From Nelumbo lutea (taxonomy: Eukaryota > Streptophyta > Magnoliopsida > Proteales > Nelumbonaceae): a stretch of 64,000 bases of DNA. The position numbers and the translations under genes were made by a program. How positions within the stretch are numbered: the first letter of the stretch is position 1; each line of letters begins with the position of its first letter. The stretch is taken from NCBI GenBank assembly GCA_022828595.1, contig JAKGHH010000005.1, positions 26,672,193 through 26,736,192 of the forward strand, read 5' to 3'. This document shows positions 22,219 through 32,629 of this stretch, piece by piece. Below the pieces are notes generated by a model. It had not been told where the DNA came from and made no database searches. It worked only from the letters and a program-made list of their open reading frames with translations.

Positions 22219-24700
22219 ATTCACCCTCCATCCTTCATCGACTTACTGGGAAATTTCACTTTCACATGAATGAGAGTTGAGTGGAAGAGGAAATTTAAGA
22301 TGGGAACGCTGCACCATAGGTTGGGAAAATTTTCACTTTCACATCCAAATAATCTACACCTTAGGTCAGTTTTCCCTTGGGGGAAGGAGTTTAGGACCAT
22401 CAAATTTTCTATATAATGACTTCAGATTCTTTGCCAAACTTCTGGTAGGTATTTCCTTATATTGAACCAATTGATAAGCAAACATGAATAGATTGTGTTT
22501 TTTTCAGTTTCTTAAGCTTTATACTTTCGTAGTGATTATAAAGCAAAGACTAAAAGTTTATAGCTTTTTGCTAGTCAAGCTAATATGTTGTGAATCCACA
22601 TGGAAAAACATATAAATAATAGTAGAATTGGAATTGAATTAAATTAAAACAATGCAAAGAAGGAGATTTCAAAGAAATAATCTTGCTAATATGTAAAATA
22701 TATGGAAACAAAGGAATGAACTCATTATCAATGAGAATGCCAAATCCAAACATATAGACATGTGAAAAGGGCTTTGAGAGATCTAGTGGATTGCTTGGAA
22801 CTTCAATGATTAAATTGGACCTAGGGACGAGTATCAAACAAGTCATCTTATGTTCCAATCTTTCCCTCAAAATGCTAAGTTGGACCTAGGGTCTTGGGCA
22901 TGTTTATGCTCTCTAGCACTAATGTGGATCCCACCAGGCCACACTGTAAACTAGACCCACTTGCAGCAAAACTACGAAGTAGACACCTCCTATTCCCTAT
23001 TTCCATTAAACCAGCAGCCTCCACTCCACCCTTTTTGTTTTACTTGCCACAAATATAGAAAGCACAGTGAGTGTATACATCCTCCAAGGAGCATATTAGC
23101 AGATTTGGTGAAACAAACCTCAAACTATGAACTCAACCTTTTCATTTGCCTGAGGCTGAGTGGAGAGTCACCCAAGGGATGGGTGTCCTGTGTCCACATC
23201 AAAGCTATTATTGGATCTTGGAATACAAAATATTTTCTTTCACAAATATAATCTCTTATTCCATAGTTTTTCCCTTTCAAAGTAGGAAAAACAAAACCAC
23301 CCTAAAAAGCTTCATACTTTTGTAAAACAAGAACACAGTAGACCATTGGTAGTCCAGAACACAAACTCAAGTTTTCCTTGGAAAAGGCTGTGCATAACCA
23401 TTTCCGTTAAACAGAAGATTCTTTCAAAGAGTTTGGTGTGGTCTCAGGCCTCGTGCATTTTGATCCAACCTAGGCTACTAAAGATATATCACATATTACA
23501 ACAAGTGTCATCACCAGATGTTGGTTAGGGCTACTGAGTTTTGGAATGAGTGGACCCGATACAGAACTAATCTTCAGCATCTTTTGCACAGGTTGGCTGC
23601 TGCCCTGCTGTAGACTTGAATCCTCTTTCTCTTACTTGCTAGGCTGAGATTTTACCATTGCATATGGATCACAAATTGCAGCTTAGGTGTAAACTTTTCA
23701 ATAACCAGGGAATTTGTTAAGAAGTTCAAGCATACTCTTGAACTTGAAAATACTCTAGTTTGGCCCCATTGCCCCAGTAATGGGGGGTTTGCTAGTCAGC
23801 TTGTTTAGTCACTTAAGCAAACTTCTGTAAATGATCTTCATATCTTCCACATGGTAATTTAGTTTGAGGCTCAATGGGAGTTTCCATATTCTTCACCTCA
23901 GCCTTTGTTCATGGAAAAAAGATTTCAGCCTAAAATTCCACCCCATTTTCTCAAAATAGAACCTTTTTTTATAAGCAACTTTTATATTAAAAATATTGTA
24001 ACTTTAGATGGTTATAATTGATTGGAATTGGAGTATGTCTAATACAAGATTAGCAATCAAAAAGATATAATATAAGGTTGGGTATAGGCTGACACTAATC
24101 TGGACTATAGGGTTGCACACATGGCCTATTAGAAAGGGCAGCCCAGTGCACGAGGCTCCTTCCAATGCAGGGTTTGGCCCCGGATCTAAGTCCACAAGCT
24201 CCAAGGCATGTTCTAGATGAAATTCCACTAGGTGTTTGAATTTTGAAAGGTAGTAAAATTTTGTTAGGCTACCAAAAAATGCAATTCAGTGGTGGTAAAA
24301 TTTATTAATTTATTATAAATTAATAAATATGCATTATATATTTGAGTGGTTTAAAGGATGTGTAAGAGGTTTAGACTTGGATTGGATCTAGGTATATCAT
24401 AACTTTGTCCTAGATTCATTTAATTAGATTTAGGCATTTAGGCAGACTGTATCTTCAATGAAATGAAGTGCAAAAGTACCCTATGGGTTGAAGCCACAAT
24501 CTTTCACTTGTGGAGGGGGTTGTATATTTGATTATTCTTGTGACCATCTTGATCATCCTTCAACTTGTTACTATTCTTACAGTGATGATAATGACCATCA
24601 CCCCATGCATTTGTTCCTTTTTCTATTATTGATTACTAACCTTACCAATGGATAACCTTTTACCATCCTTGTTTATTTCAGTTTACTCCCATCAAATGGA
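22219..24700. other. Unassigned sequence inside the MULE
   Basis: I recognise no gene in these 2.5 kb. Open frames are short and without motifs, and composition is ordinary AT-rich plant DNA. It may be the 5' part of the CACTA element whose transposase fragment begins at 24706, or captured host DNA. No CACTA-type left end or LTR boundary could be found. Confidence 0.5.
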
Positions 24701-24705
24701 TAAAA

Positions 24706-25394
24706 AGTGGATAAACGATCAATCAAGACAAAGTGAAGAATACATTAGGGGGGTTTTTTAATTTTCTCAATTTTGCATTTGAGAGGTCATCTAAAGATGG
24801 GGAAATCTTGTGTCATTGTGTCAAATGCGTCAATCTTCGTTGGCATAGTAAGGAAGATGTTTCTAGTCATCTAATCTTTAATGGCTTCCTCAAAGGTCAT
24901 GCTCAATGGATTTTTCATGGAGAGAATTCAAGTGCTTCTATTTTACTAGTGGCCTTACAGAGCAAGATGGCAAGTTTCAACATGACATACCTGGTTTATT
25001 ACAAGATGTTTTTCAAATGCATACAGTGGATGAAGGTCGAGATGTCAATATTGAAGGAGAGAATGCATAGGAGATCATGGAAGAACAAGGTGTTCGACAA
25101 CCTAGAGGGGGGAGCACTACAGATAGGTTTTATGAGTTATTGAAAGATGCTGAACAAAATCTCTACCCAAATTGCACAAAGTACACAAAGTTGTCATTCA
25201 TTGTGCATTTGTACCACATAAAATGTCTTCATGGGTGGAGTAATAAATCATTCTCTATGTTATTGGAGATATTAAGAGATGCATTGCCAGATGGGAATAC
25301 CTTACCTGAGTCATACTATGATACAAAGAAGCTCACCAAATGGGCATCGAAACTCTTCGACTTCAAGCCATCATCCTCATGGAAATCAAAGTAG
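24706..25394 (+). pseudogene. CACTA (En/Spm) transposase N-terminal fragment
   Basis: The frame opens MDKKWIND at 24706, continues EEYIRGV and, after a shift in a G6/T6 run at about 24750, FNFLNFAFERSSKDGEILCH, CVKCVN, WHSKEDVSSHLIFNGFLKGH and WIFHGE. This is the transposase-associated N-terminal domain, with its C.C..C zinc-binding cysteines, of TNP2/TNPD-type CACTA transposases. A second frame (25100-25394) holds RFYELLKDAEQNLYPNC, then LSFIVHLYHIKCLHGWSNKS and LPESYYDTKKL, the next section of the same family. The DDE catalytic domain is absent; sequence after 25394 is non-coding. Confidence 0.85.
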
Positions 25395-25865
25395 TGATAT
25401 TTATAATAATTATTTTACTTTATTTGTTTTGTTGTATTTTATTTTACTTTAGGTGTTTCAAGAATAGCTGCTTGCTTTAACTATCTAAGGATTTTTTTTC
25501 CATTCTTTTATTTATTTCGTTTTACCTTTCATTTCTATAGGTAGAGAAAACTCAACTTCATGAAGAGGAACTCTTACTGTTGCTTGAAAAATCAATTTCA
25601 AAGCCATGGGCATGCTTTTTGCTGGTTCTAGCATATTGGAGCAAATAAGTTGGTGGTTTATCAAACTATTGCTTGGACGATGTTAAAAACATATTTTTTG
25701 GTTTCAATGAAAATTTAGTTTTTTTTATGTATAGTTGTTCTTTCTATGTTTGTCATTTTGGTTGAATAGGAATCTAGAGAAATCATTCTTTAATGTACAG
25801 GTGTTCTCTTTGTGCTGGACATTTTAGGCAAACAGGATTGTAGGGAAATATAATTAAAAAAAAAA
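25395..25865. other. CACTA non-coding interior
   Basis: AT-rich sequence between the transposase fragment and the subterminal repeats. One short stretch (about 25540-25650) is less AT-rich, but I see no gene. Confidence 0.4.
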
Positions 25866-26262
25866 CTATACCGACGGACTATTTCTATTAGTATGGCCTG
25901 AACCTATATCGACAGACTACTTGTGTTGGTATAGCTTGAACCTATATCGATGGACAACTTGTGTTGGTATAGCTTGAACCTATACCGACAGACTACTTGT
26001 GTTGGTATAGCTGAACCTATACCGACGGACTTCTGTTGGTATAGCCTGAACCTATACCGGCGGACTACTTCTGTTGGTATAGCCTCAACCTATATCGACG
26101 ATTTAGCAAGCTATCGGTATAAGGTGTAGACACCTATATCAATGCTATCTTACCAGATGCATCGAATGACCGTCAGAGTAGCTCATTTAGGGCTATACCG
26201 ATGGATAATATACCTATACCGATGGATTGGGTCCGTCGGTATAAGGCATATTTTCTGTAGTG
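25866..26262. mobile_element. CACTA right end with 38-bp subterminal repeats
   Basis: Six units of 38 bp (some shortened to 34-37), of the form CTATACCGACGGACTACT followed by TCTGTTGGTATAGCCTGAAC, run from 25866 to 26089. Inverse copies (CATCGGTATAG on the minus strand) lie nearer the end. The element ends TTTTCTGTAGTG at 26262, which on the minus strand is CACTACAGAAAA, the CACTA terminus. Each unit is a small imperfect palindrome (CTATACCGAC with TTGGTATAG). Such arrays are the transposase-binding subterminal repeats of CACTA elements. The left terminus was not found, so the element is truncated. Confidence 0.88.
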
Positions 26263-26634
26263 GGAGATAGACTTGATGCGGTCTCCATTTAGTTTCTTCA
26301 TGGCAAATGGAATCACGGGGAAAGAAGAAATGAATAATTCCAATTGGCTATCATCAGCCCATATTCTCATATAATTCTCTATGGAGAAAGAGGATCTTCC
26401 TCTAAATTCTTAGCATGATGTTGTAATGAGTTAATGTTCTCATATTGAAGTGAACCATAAGTTCAATGGAAACAATCAAAACTAGTGTGTGGATATCAGT
26501 AGTAAATTCCAGTAGTGATTTGAAGTATCACTTTGTATACTCTCTGTAAATTGTTCTACATAGACGGAGTTGGCTCTATATTGATCAGATGAGATCTAAG
26601 GGTAACAATGTAACTATACACATTTTCCATCTTA
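26263..26634. other. MULE interior, right side
   Basis: Non-coding sequence between the CACTA terminus and the right MULE repeat. No gene or structure is seen. Confidence 0.5.
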
Positions 26635-26762
26635 GTCATTGATGGAAGGGAGGTATTTGTCTATTTTTTCAAAAATAGAAGGGAGGTTTTTGTTAAAGTG
26701 AAACTATAGGGAAGGATTTTATGATTGTCAAAAACTTTAGGGGATGTATTTGTATTTTACCC
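26635..26762 (-). repeat. MULE right terminal inverted repeat
   Basis: Read on the minus strand it starts GGGTAAAATACAAATACA and matches the left repeat along about 128 bp, including CTAAAGTTTTTGACAATCAT. The 9-bp duplication TTTAAGTTA follows directly at 26763-26771. Confidence 0.9.
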
Positions 26763-26771
26763 TTTAAGTTA

Positions 26772-26946
26772 CTCCATCTCTTACTAATGGGGGGTAAAGT
26801 TGTAATCTTATGTTTTTTAATGTTGCCCTAATAAAAGTATCATTTTGATGGGCTAGGAAAAGTTAAGTTGCACTATCTAAATTTCTTCTTCTTCTTGAAT
26901 TAGAATACAAACAATTTACACCTATTATACTTCTTAGGTTCCAACA
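26772..26946 (+). mobile_element. Copia 1 3' LTR, right part
   Basis: Together with 11721-11838 this completes an LTR of about 293 bp. It ends GGTTCCAACA, so the whole LTR has the perfect 5-bp terminal inverted repeat TGTTG...CAACA. The presumed 5-bp target duplication on this side would be AGACC; the other side is lost. Confidence 0.8.
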
Positions 26947-27460
26947 AGACCTTCAAGTGGATAAACTTACAAGTGCTATCAACCTTTGTAGCATTCACTC
27001 CTTGAACACTTAACAACTATTAGCTAGAAACAACTAATTGGTTAAATACAATAAATATAATGATAAGATAAACAAATAATCAAAGATAATGCCTTTACTA
27101 AGTGGAAATGTAGATATAAATCAAACTATTCAAATGCAAGAATGAGTATAAAAAACCATGGGCTATGCACTTAAAGAAATTAAAGATTCTTGGAGAGAAC
27201 TAGTATAACACAAATAACTTTATTAAGCTTCTTCTCCAAAAATGAAACTATTTTAGCTAAAAATCTCTTTAAACAAAGTTGCTCACTTGATAACGCTCTC
27301 TTTTTAACTTTTCACAATATATCTCAATGCACTTTGTTGAGATTTTCATCTCGAACTATTGTATAAATAACATGAATTTGCTTAAAGAGTTTATGAGAAT
27401 TATAATTAAGTAATTGGGAATAGATTAAACCATTCTAAAAAATGTTTAGACCATATTCCC
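26947..27460. other. AT-rich spacer
   Basis: No recognisable gene or repeat. Confidence 0.5.
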
Positions 27461-30200
27461 AACATTGTTAAAGGCTTATTAGAAGAGAAAGGAGACGTTG
27501 AGCCTTCAAACAATCAAAAAGCTTCTTGTTCTTCATGAAGTAGTTAATTGACATGACTAGGTAGTTGATTGCTTCAACCTTGTCAGGAGTAGGTGACAAC
27601 TACCAAGTTCAAGTAGGTTACTACTTGAAAGAGAGAATCATTTCTCTTTAGTAGTTGACTACTACCTCTTGGTAGTTGACTACTTAAAGCAATAATCTCT
27701 CGATTGATAGACATAGTCAAATACCCTTACTTCATTAGTCAACTATTAACCAAGGTCAATGCGACACCAAGCTTAACTCTCATAGATAGTCAACTATTAC
27801 TTCATGGGTAGTCGACTACTCGACAACACCTGTCTTGGTTGTCACGGGTAGTGGACTATTTGCCTTATGGGCAGTTGACTGATGGTTATATCCAACCTTA
27901 GAAACTTTATGCAAATGACTTCTAAGGTCTAAAAGTTGACTTCTTAGGCATATCCACAAAAAAATTTCATAGTTAAAACTTTAAAAATTTAGGGAACGCC
28001 TAGCCATGACCATTGGTCTATAAGTTTTTGGATATATCGAATTAGGTTAGTTAAGCCCATATTATGCATTTTGCAAATGATAACATCAAGCCCTAAATAA
28101 ATGAAAACAATTTGTAATCTTTGGAACTTGATATCTTCTTCTTTTTCAAGGTAGCTTGGAGAATGTTTGTTCCACCATTTGATACAACTACTCTTCTTTG
28201 CCTTTGATTGTGCGATATAGTTGAACATTTGATTGTGCGATATAAGTGGTGGAACAAACATTCTCCAAGATAGGGTCAATGGTATATGTTTTGATGGTGG
28301 AACAAACATTCTCCAAGATAGGGTCAATGGTGAAACAAACATCCACATATAGGGTCAAGTGGAACATTTGATTGTACAACTCAAGATAAGTGTACAACTA
28401 TATCAAGTATATAGGGTCAATGGTACTAACATTTGATTGTGCGATATAATAAATTACCCTAAAAGGCATAAGTAACTATTCATGACAACCGAGGCATGAA
28501 AATGTTAACTTGTTAAATATAATCAATAACTTGTGATAATTGAGCTATAAAATGGCCACACTATGAAGAGTAGTCCATTACCAAAAATAATGTAGTCAAC
28601 TTACTCTGACAGACTGAGTTAAAACACATATCACTTGATTGAATTAGAGCACATTTTCCCCCTTCATTTAGTAGATAACTACTAGATTTTAGTAGTCGAC
28701 TACTTTAATGAATTTTATTTTTTGAAGGCTTAAGCGATTATTTCTATCTTTGGTAAGCTTTCTATCATGTTGAAGACATTTTGAATGTTTACTAAGTACA
28801 AGAAGCCCCTCTAATGGCCAGAAAATGGTTACTTTCTCTCAAAGCCTCTATAAATAAATGTGTTTATCTTGATTTAAAACAATAAGAATCATTTAATCAA
28901 GAACAAGTTGTGCTATTAGTGTGAATTATCTTTTGTTGTTTTTGAGAGCAAGTTAGTAAGAGTATCTTTTTGAAAAATATTTTTGAGCTTTAATAGTTTT
29001 TAGAGGTGAGAAAAACTAAGAAGCCTTTGAGCTCTTACATTTTTACTTACTTATTGAGAGTCTCTTCTTAGAGTTGGGCATTTTGAAATTATATATACTC
29101 TTCCAATTAAGTAGTTTATGCTTGTATTTTTATTTGCCTATTTTGGAGACATTTATATCTTGCTATTCTCTGCTATACAGGTAATATCTTTGAGTGCATG
29201 TAGGTGTTCTAGTTTGAGTAACATTTGATATTTGGTAGATATACAAAAGCTCTATTAGGTTAGGTTTAGGTAGACACTCATAAGTTCTACCAAGTTAGGT
29301 TGGGCAAGCATTAGTAGGCTCTGCCAAGTTAATGCAAGCACTTGGAAGTCCTATTGGTTATATTGGTTATAAGGCTTTGTTAGTGGAAATCCTCAAAGGC
29401 TGTCTGAGGTATAGGACTTTTGGGTGCTTTCTTGTCCTAACAAACCAATTGGTTTGTTGTGTGCCTTTCTTTGTGCTCTCTCTACAAAAGTGTGAGCATT
29501 TGGTTATCTTCTAGTTATTTCATTTTACTTTATTTTTTATTGATCTACAAGATATGTAGTTACTAAGCGACTAATTCTACTTGCCTTACTAATTGCACTA
29601 ACTCCCTGAGGTTTAGTACTATTTTTTTAACAACTTGGTTCTCAAGTTGATTATTCTCTTGTAGTTGGTCCTCTTAGTTCTTTACTTGTGGGTGATCCTT
29701 AATCTCTAGTTGCAACTTTAGCACACATATCTTATGCTGCTGCCATTTTACATTTTATCTACCTTTACATTTCTTCAATTATATTGAACTTATTACTTGA
29801 TCATTCTTTTATTTAAATGCAAAATCCACTAAGAATCCTTAACATTTACTTTACATTATTGTTTCATTTATTTCAACTACTTTGTATTTTAAGCATTTAC
29901 ATTTGAATATTGTTTTTTATCTTTATTCAAGTGCTAATCCCTGTAGTTATTATGATTACATTGTTTACTTGTTTGTTGTTACATACTTCAACAGTGAGTT
30001 GCTCATATTGATTATTCACTTGTGTCCACTGTTAAATAATCTGACTAAGTCTTTGTTCCACTACAATTTGTATCAAAGGTTTGTCTTCAAATTTATAGGA
30101 AAGGTATTTAAATTTGAACTATATAAAGTTTTAAACTACATCCAATTCACCCCTTCTTACTTAAGACTATCGAATTTATCAAATACTCTCAATGAATTTT
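27461..30200 (+). mobile_element. Possible old copia LTR with palindromic 12-mers
   Basis: The block contains scattered palindromes TAGT(T/C)GACTAC (27650, 27672, 27809, 28691 and weaker ones), then a TATA-like CTATAAATAAATG at 28848-28860. It ends near 30170 with CCAATTCACCCCTTCTTAC, which resembles the common 3' end of plant Sirevirus-type LTRs (caattcaccccc...). No coding region belongs to it. The boundaries are uncertain and the call rests on these weak resemblances. Confidence 0.3.
28188..28450. repeat. Scrambled short tandem repeats
   Basis: The blocks AACAAACATTCTCCAAGA, TAGGGTCAATGGT and ACATTTGATTGTGCGATATA each recur two to four times in varying order within 260 bp. They create the overlapping minus-strand frames here, which are not genes. 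Confidence 0.7.
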
Positions 30201-31461
30201 TATAATCAAAACACATAGGATCAACATTTCCCACTTTCTCCTACCTTATTCTTTCTCATGGAAAGTGGAGACCACATGATTCCTTTCTGTGTAATAAAGC
30301 AAATACTACACACAACGAGGTGATGGTAGCCCTATGGCCCTACCACAAACATCACAAAATCAAAGATAATTAATTGAAATGACAACTTGAACGATTAGTA
30401 CAAGCGATAGCCCTACTATGTTCCAAATTACCCAACTAGTCTGCCAAGTTATTGTCCTCTCAAAATACATACACTGGGATGTAATTAAACTAAAGTTTTG
30501 ACAAACTATAGAATATTCTTCAAGAATAGTTTTAATATTCTAAGAATGGTCTTCAATTACTCTCAAGCCATTGATGACAACTAGTCTGGAATTCCGTTGA
30601 AGGCTTGAACTTGGAGGACCACCACCCATGCTTCTATCTTGTTGATTGAACACGAGCCAATCATCCTTATTCAGAGGAATGAAACCCTACCATCATTGTG
30701 TCTTGCAATCACTCCAATCACACACTGCCCATGCATGTCCTTAATTTCTTTGTTTCAAAATTAACCTTCACCCTTAGATGGATTCTTCCATCTGACTTGA
30801 ACAATGTTCAAAATTTCAATATGACATGCCCTGTATTGGGCGTATCGTATCGCATTGGTGGCTTTAGGATACATTTATTTATTGGTGTTTCAAGAATTGG
30901 CCTCTTTTTAATGAAAAATATGATTAAAAATAGATTTAAAAACCAAGTTTTGAAAAAAAAACCAAAAAAACATAAAAAATGTATTATTTTAAGTACTGAT
31001 ACGTCCCTGCTGATACACATGGATATATCGATATTTTGAACCTTGGACATGAATGATTCTGTTTGACGTACAAGCCTAAGAGATTTATTCAAAGAAAAAA
31101 AAGATAGAAACCCCAAGAAATTCGTCCTAGCTTTTTCAATGATCATGAAGGAAGTATAGTGCATTGTTGAAAACCTTTTTGTTTCTATTTTTACAATGCC
31201 AATTTTGGGACCACTTGAATTTGCTTCCTACCTTACTCCCCTTGAATAAGTAACCTTCCTCTGGACTTATTTCACTTTTCATGTAATTTTTTTAGAAACT
31301 CTTTCATATAATTTGGAGATTACATCATTTTACTTCCTATTATGCTTGTTATAAACAAATAAAACAAAGTCAAATGTGAAGCAAAATTAAACCATAATTT
31401 CCTCCCTCTGGTATGCACATTAAAACCAATGCAAATTAAATTCACATTCCCCTATCCAGTT
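30201..31461. other. Spacer upstream of the RNase III-like gene
   Basis: No gene recognised. An open frame on each strand at about 30700-31160 is low-complexity and without motif. Confidence 0.5.
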
Positions 31462-31470
31462 GTTCGAATC

Positions 31471-31760
31471 AATGTTTTTGAATCGCCATTGATTTAGACA
31501 ATCGAACCGTTTGACCCACAAAACATCTAGGCAACCGGTTCTATTTTACCCCAAAATCGGTCTCTAGCAAAAAACCGTTGAATTGGTTAATGAATCTGAA
31601 CAATTGAGCCGTCAACCCGTTTGACCCATTCAACGGTTTTAATTGTTTTTTATTTTAATTTTATTGTTAGAGTGGTCTATCCATTCGCACCGGGCAATCG
31701 AACTGTTAACCCAGAAATCGGTGGCCAAAACGGTTCTAATGGTCGGTTTTTAAAACAATG
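31471..31760. repeat. MITE with near-perfect 9-bp target duplication
   Basis: The ends are AATGTTTTTGAATCGCC on the left and, on the other strand, CATTGTTTTAAAAACCGACC on the right. The flanks GTTCGAATC (31462-31470) and GTTCGAATG (31761-31769) match at 8 of 9 bases. The interior has several CGGTT/AACCG boxes. A second member lies at 35384-35652. The target duplication size suggests a Mutator-like MITE. Confidence 0.6.
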
Positions 31761-31897
31761 GTTCGAATGCCCATTTGCCACTGTAGCTAACAATTGATTG
31801 CTCAACAGTGGGAGTCACTAACAGGGGTTGTCATGCCGACAGAAACCCTTTATGTCTTTTGCTTTGGAAAGGAGACTTCAAAGAATAAAGGTTAATT

Positions 31898-31905
31898 TAT
31901 AAATA
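31898..31905 (+). promoter_or_regulatory. Candidate TATA box of the RNase III-like gene
   Basis: TATAAATA lies 392 bp before the ATG at 32297, in the only clear TATA context upstream. A CT-rich segment (32160-32190) lies in the presumed 5' UTR. No transcript evidence. Confidence 0.35.
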
Positions 31906-32296
31906 GAACGGGTTACCGTTGTGAGCTTTTAACGTGGCAATATTCGGTTGGACTCAAAGGAACAACTCCTTTTGAGCTTAAACGCAGACAATCCATCACC
32001 AGTATACATGTAAACACAGCGAATAGAGATAAGAGCTTTCCCTCCGCTGTCTATCTTTTCTTTGAGAGGAATCTCATGCCTTGTATTAAAGATTTCACTT
32101 GCCGTTATTCCACACTTTCTTTTGTGGGTCCTCGGCCAAGCTTTATAGCTGCCTTACAACCACCAGAGAGCCTTTCTGCTCTCTCCAACTTTCGCCAATG
32201 GTGGGAAAGCTAGCGGAGGAGGAGCTTCTCAGAGCAAATCCTCTGCAGAAACCAATTCCTGGGTCTCACCTCTGAATCTCCAAAGAAAAAGAAGAA

Positions 32297-32629
32297 ATGG
32301 GCAAAAATAAATGTTCATCTGCACGCAGCGAAATACAGAAGCTCATCGGATACACATTCAAGAACCCAGATCTCCTAGACGAGGCAAGAACCCATGGGTC
32401 CTCTAACCGAAGCCTGAATTACCACCGGCTGGAGTTCCTCGGAGATGCAGTCATCAGTTGTTTGATTGCTACCGTGCTTGTGGAGTCCGACGGAGGGAGG
32501 GAGCTCAATCAAGGCCAACTCACACTCCTACGGAAGGATATCGTTGACAACGAGAAGTTGGCGTGCGTCTGCATCTTTCATGACCTAAACAAATACCTGA
32601 TTCACAACGAAAAGAAATTCCATAGCAGA
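32297..32629 (+). CDS. RNase III-like gene, exon 1
   Basis: Residues 1-111, from ATG to the CATAGCAGA|GTAAAT donor. It encodes the first half of the RNase III domain, including E46 and D50. The open frame runs only a few codons past the donor before a stop, as expected for an intron. Confidence 0.88.

Larger units (their letters stand above)
11839..26762. mobile_element. Large Mutator-like element with 9-bp target duplication
   Basis: Both ends begin GGGTAAAATA when read inward, and the terminal inverted repeats are about 128 bp with three to four AACCTCCC-type sub-repeats. The flanks carry a perfect 9-bp duplication, TTTAAGTTA, at 11830-11838 and 26763-26771. A 9-bp duplication plus long, internally repeated termini are the hallmarks of Mutator-like elements. 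Sequence left over after removing the nested copia and CACTA elements is about 1 kb on the left, 0.5 kb on the right and possibly 22.2-24.7 kb. I found no MULE transposase, so it appears non-autonomous. The insertion lies inside the copia 1 LTR, which rejoins cleanly when the element is removed. Confidence 0.9.

Noticed and set aside
25866..26089. CRISPR-like regular repeats
   Set aside because: The 38-bp units are head-to-tail with no unique spacers, in a plant CACTA terminus. They are subterminal transposon repeats.
30698..31164. Overlapping open frames on both strands
   Set aside because: Lys/Ile/Phe-rich products of AT-rich DNA without any recognisable motif.
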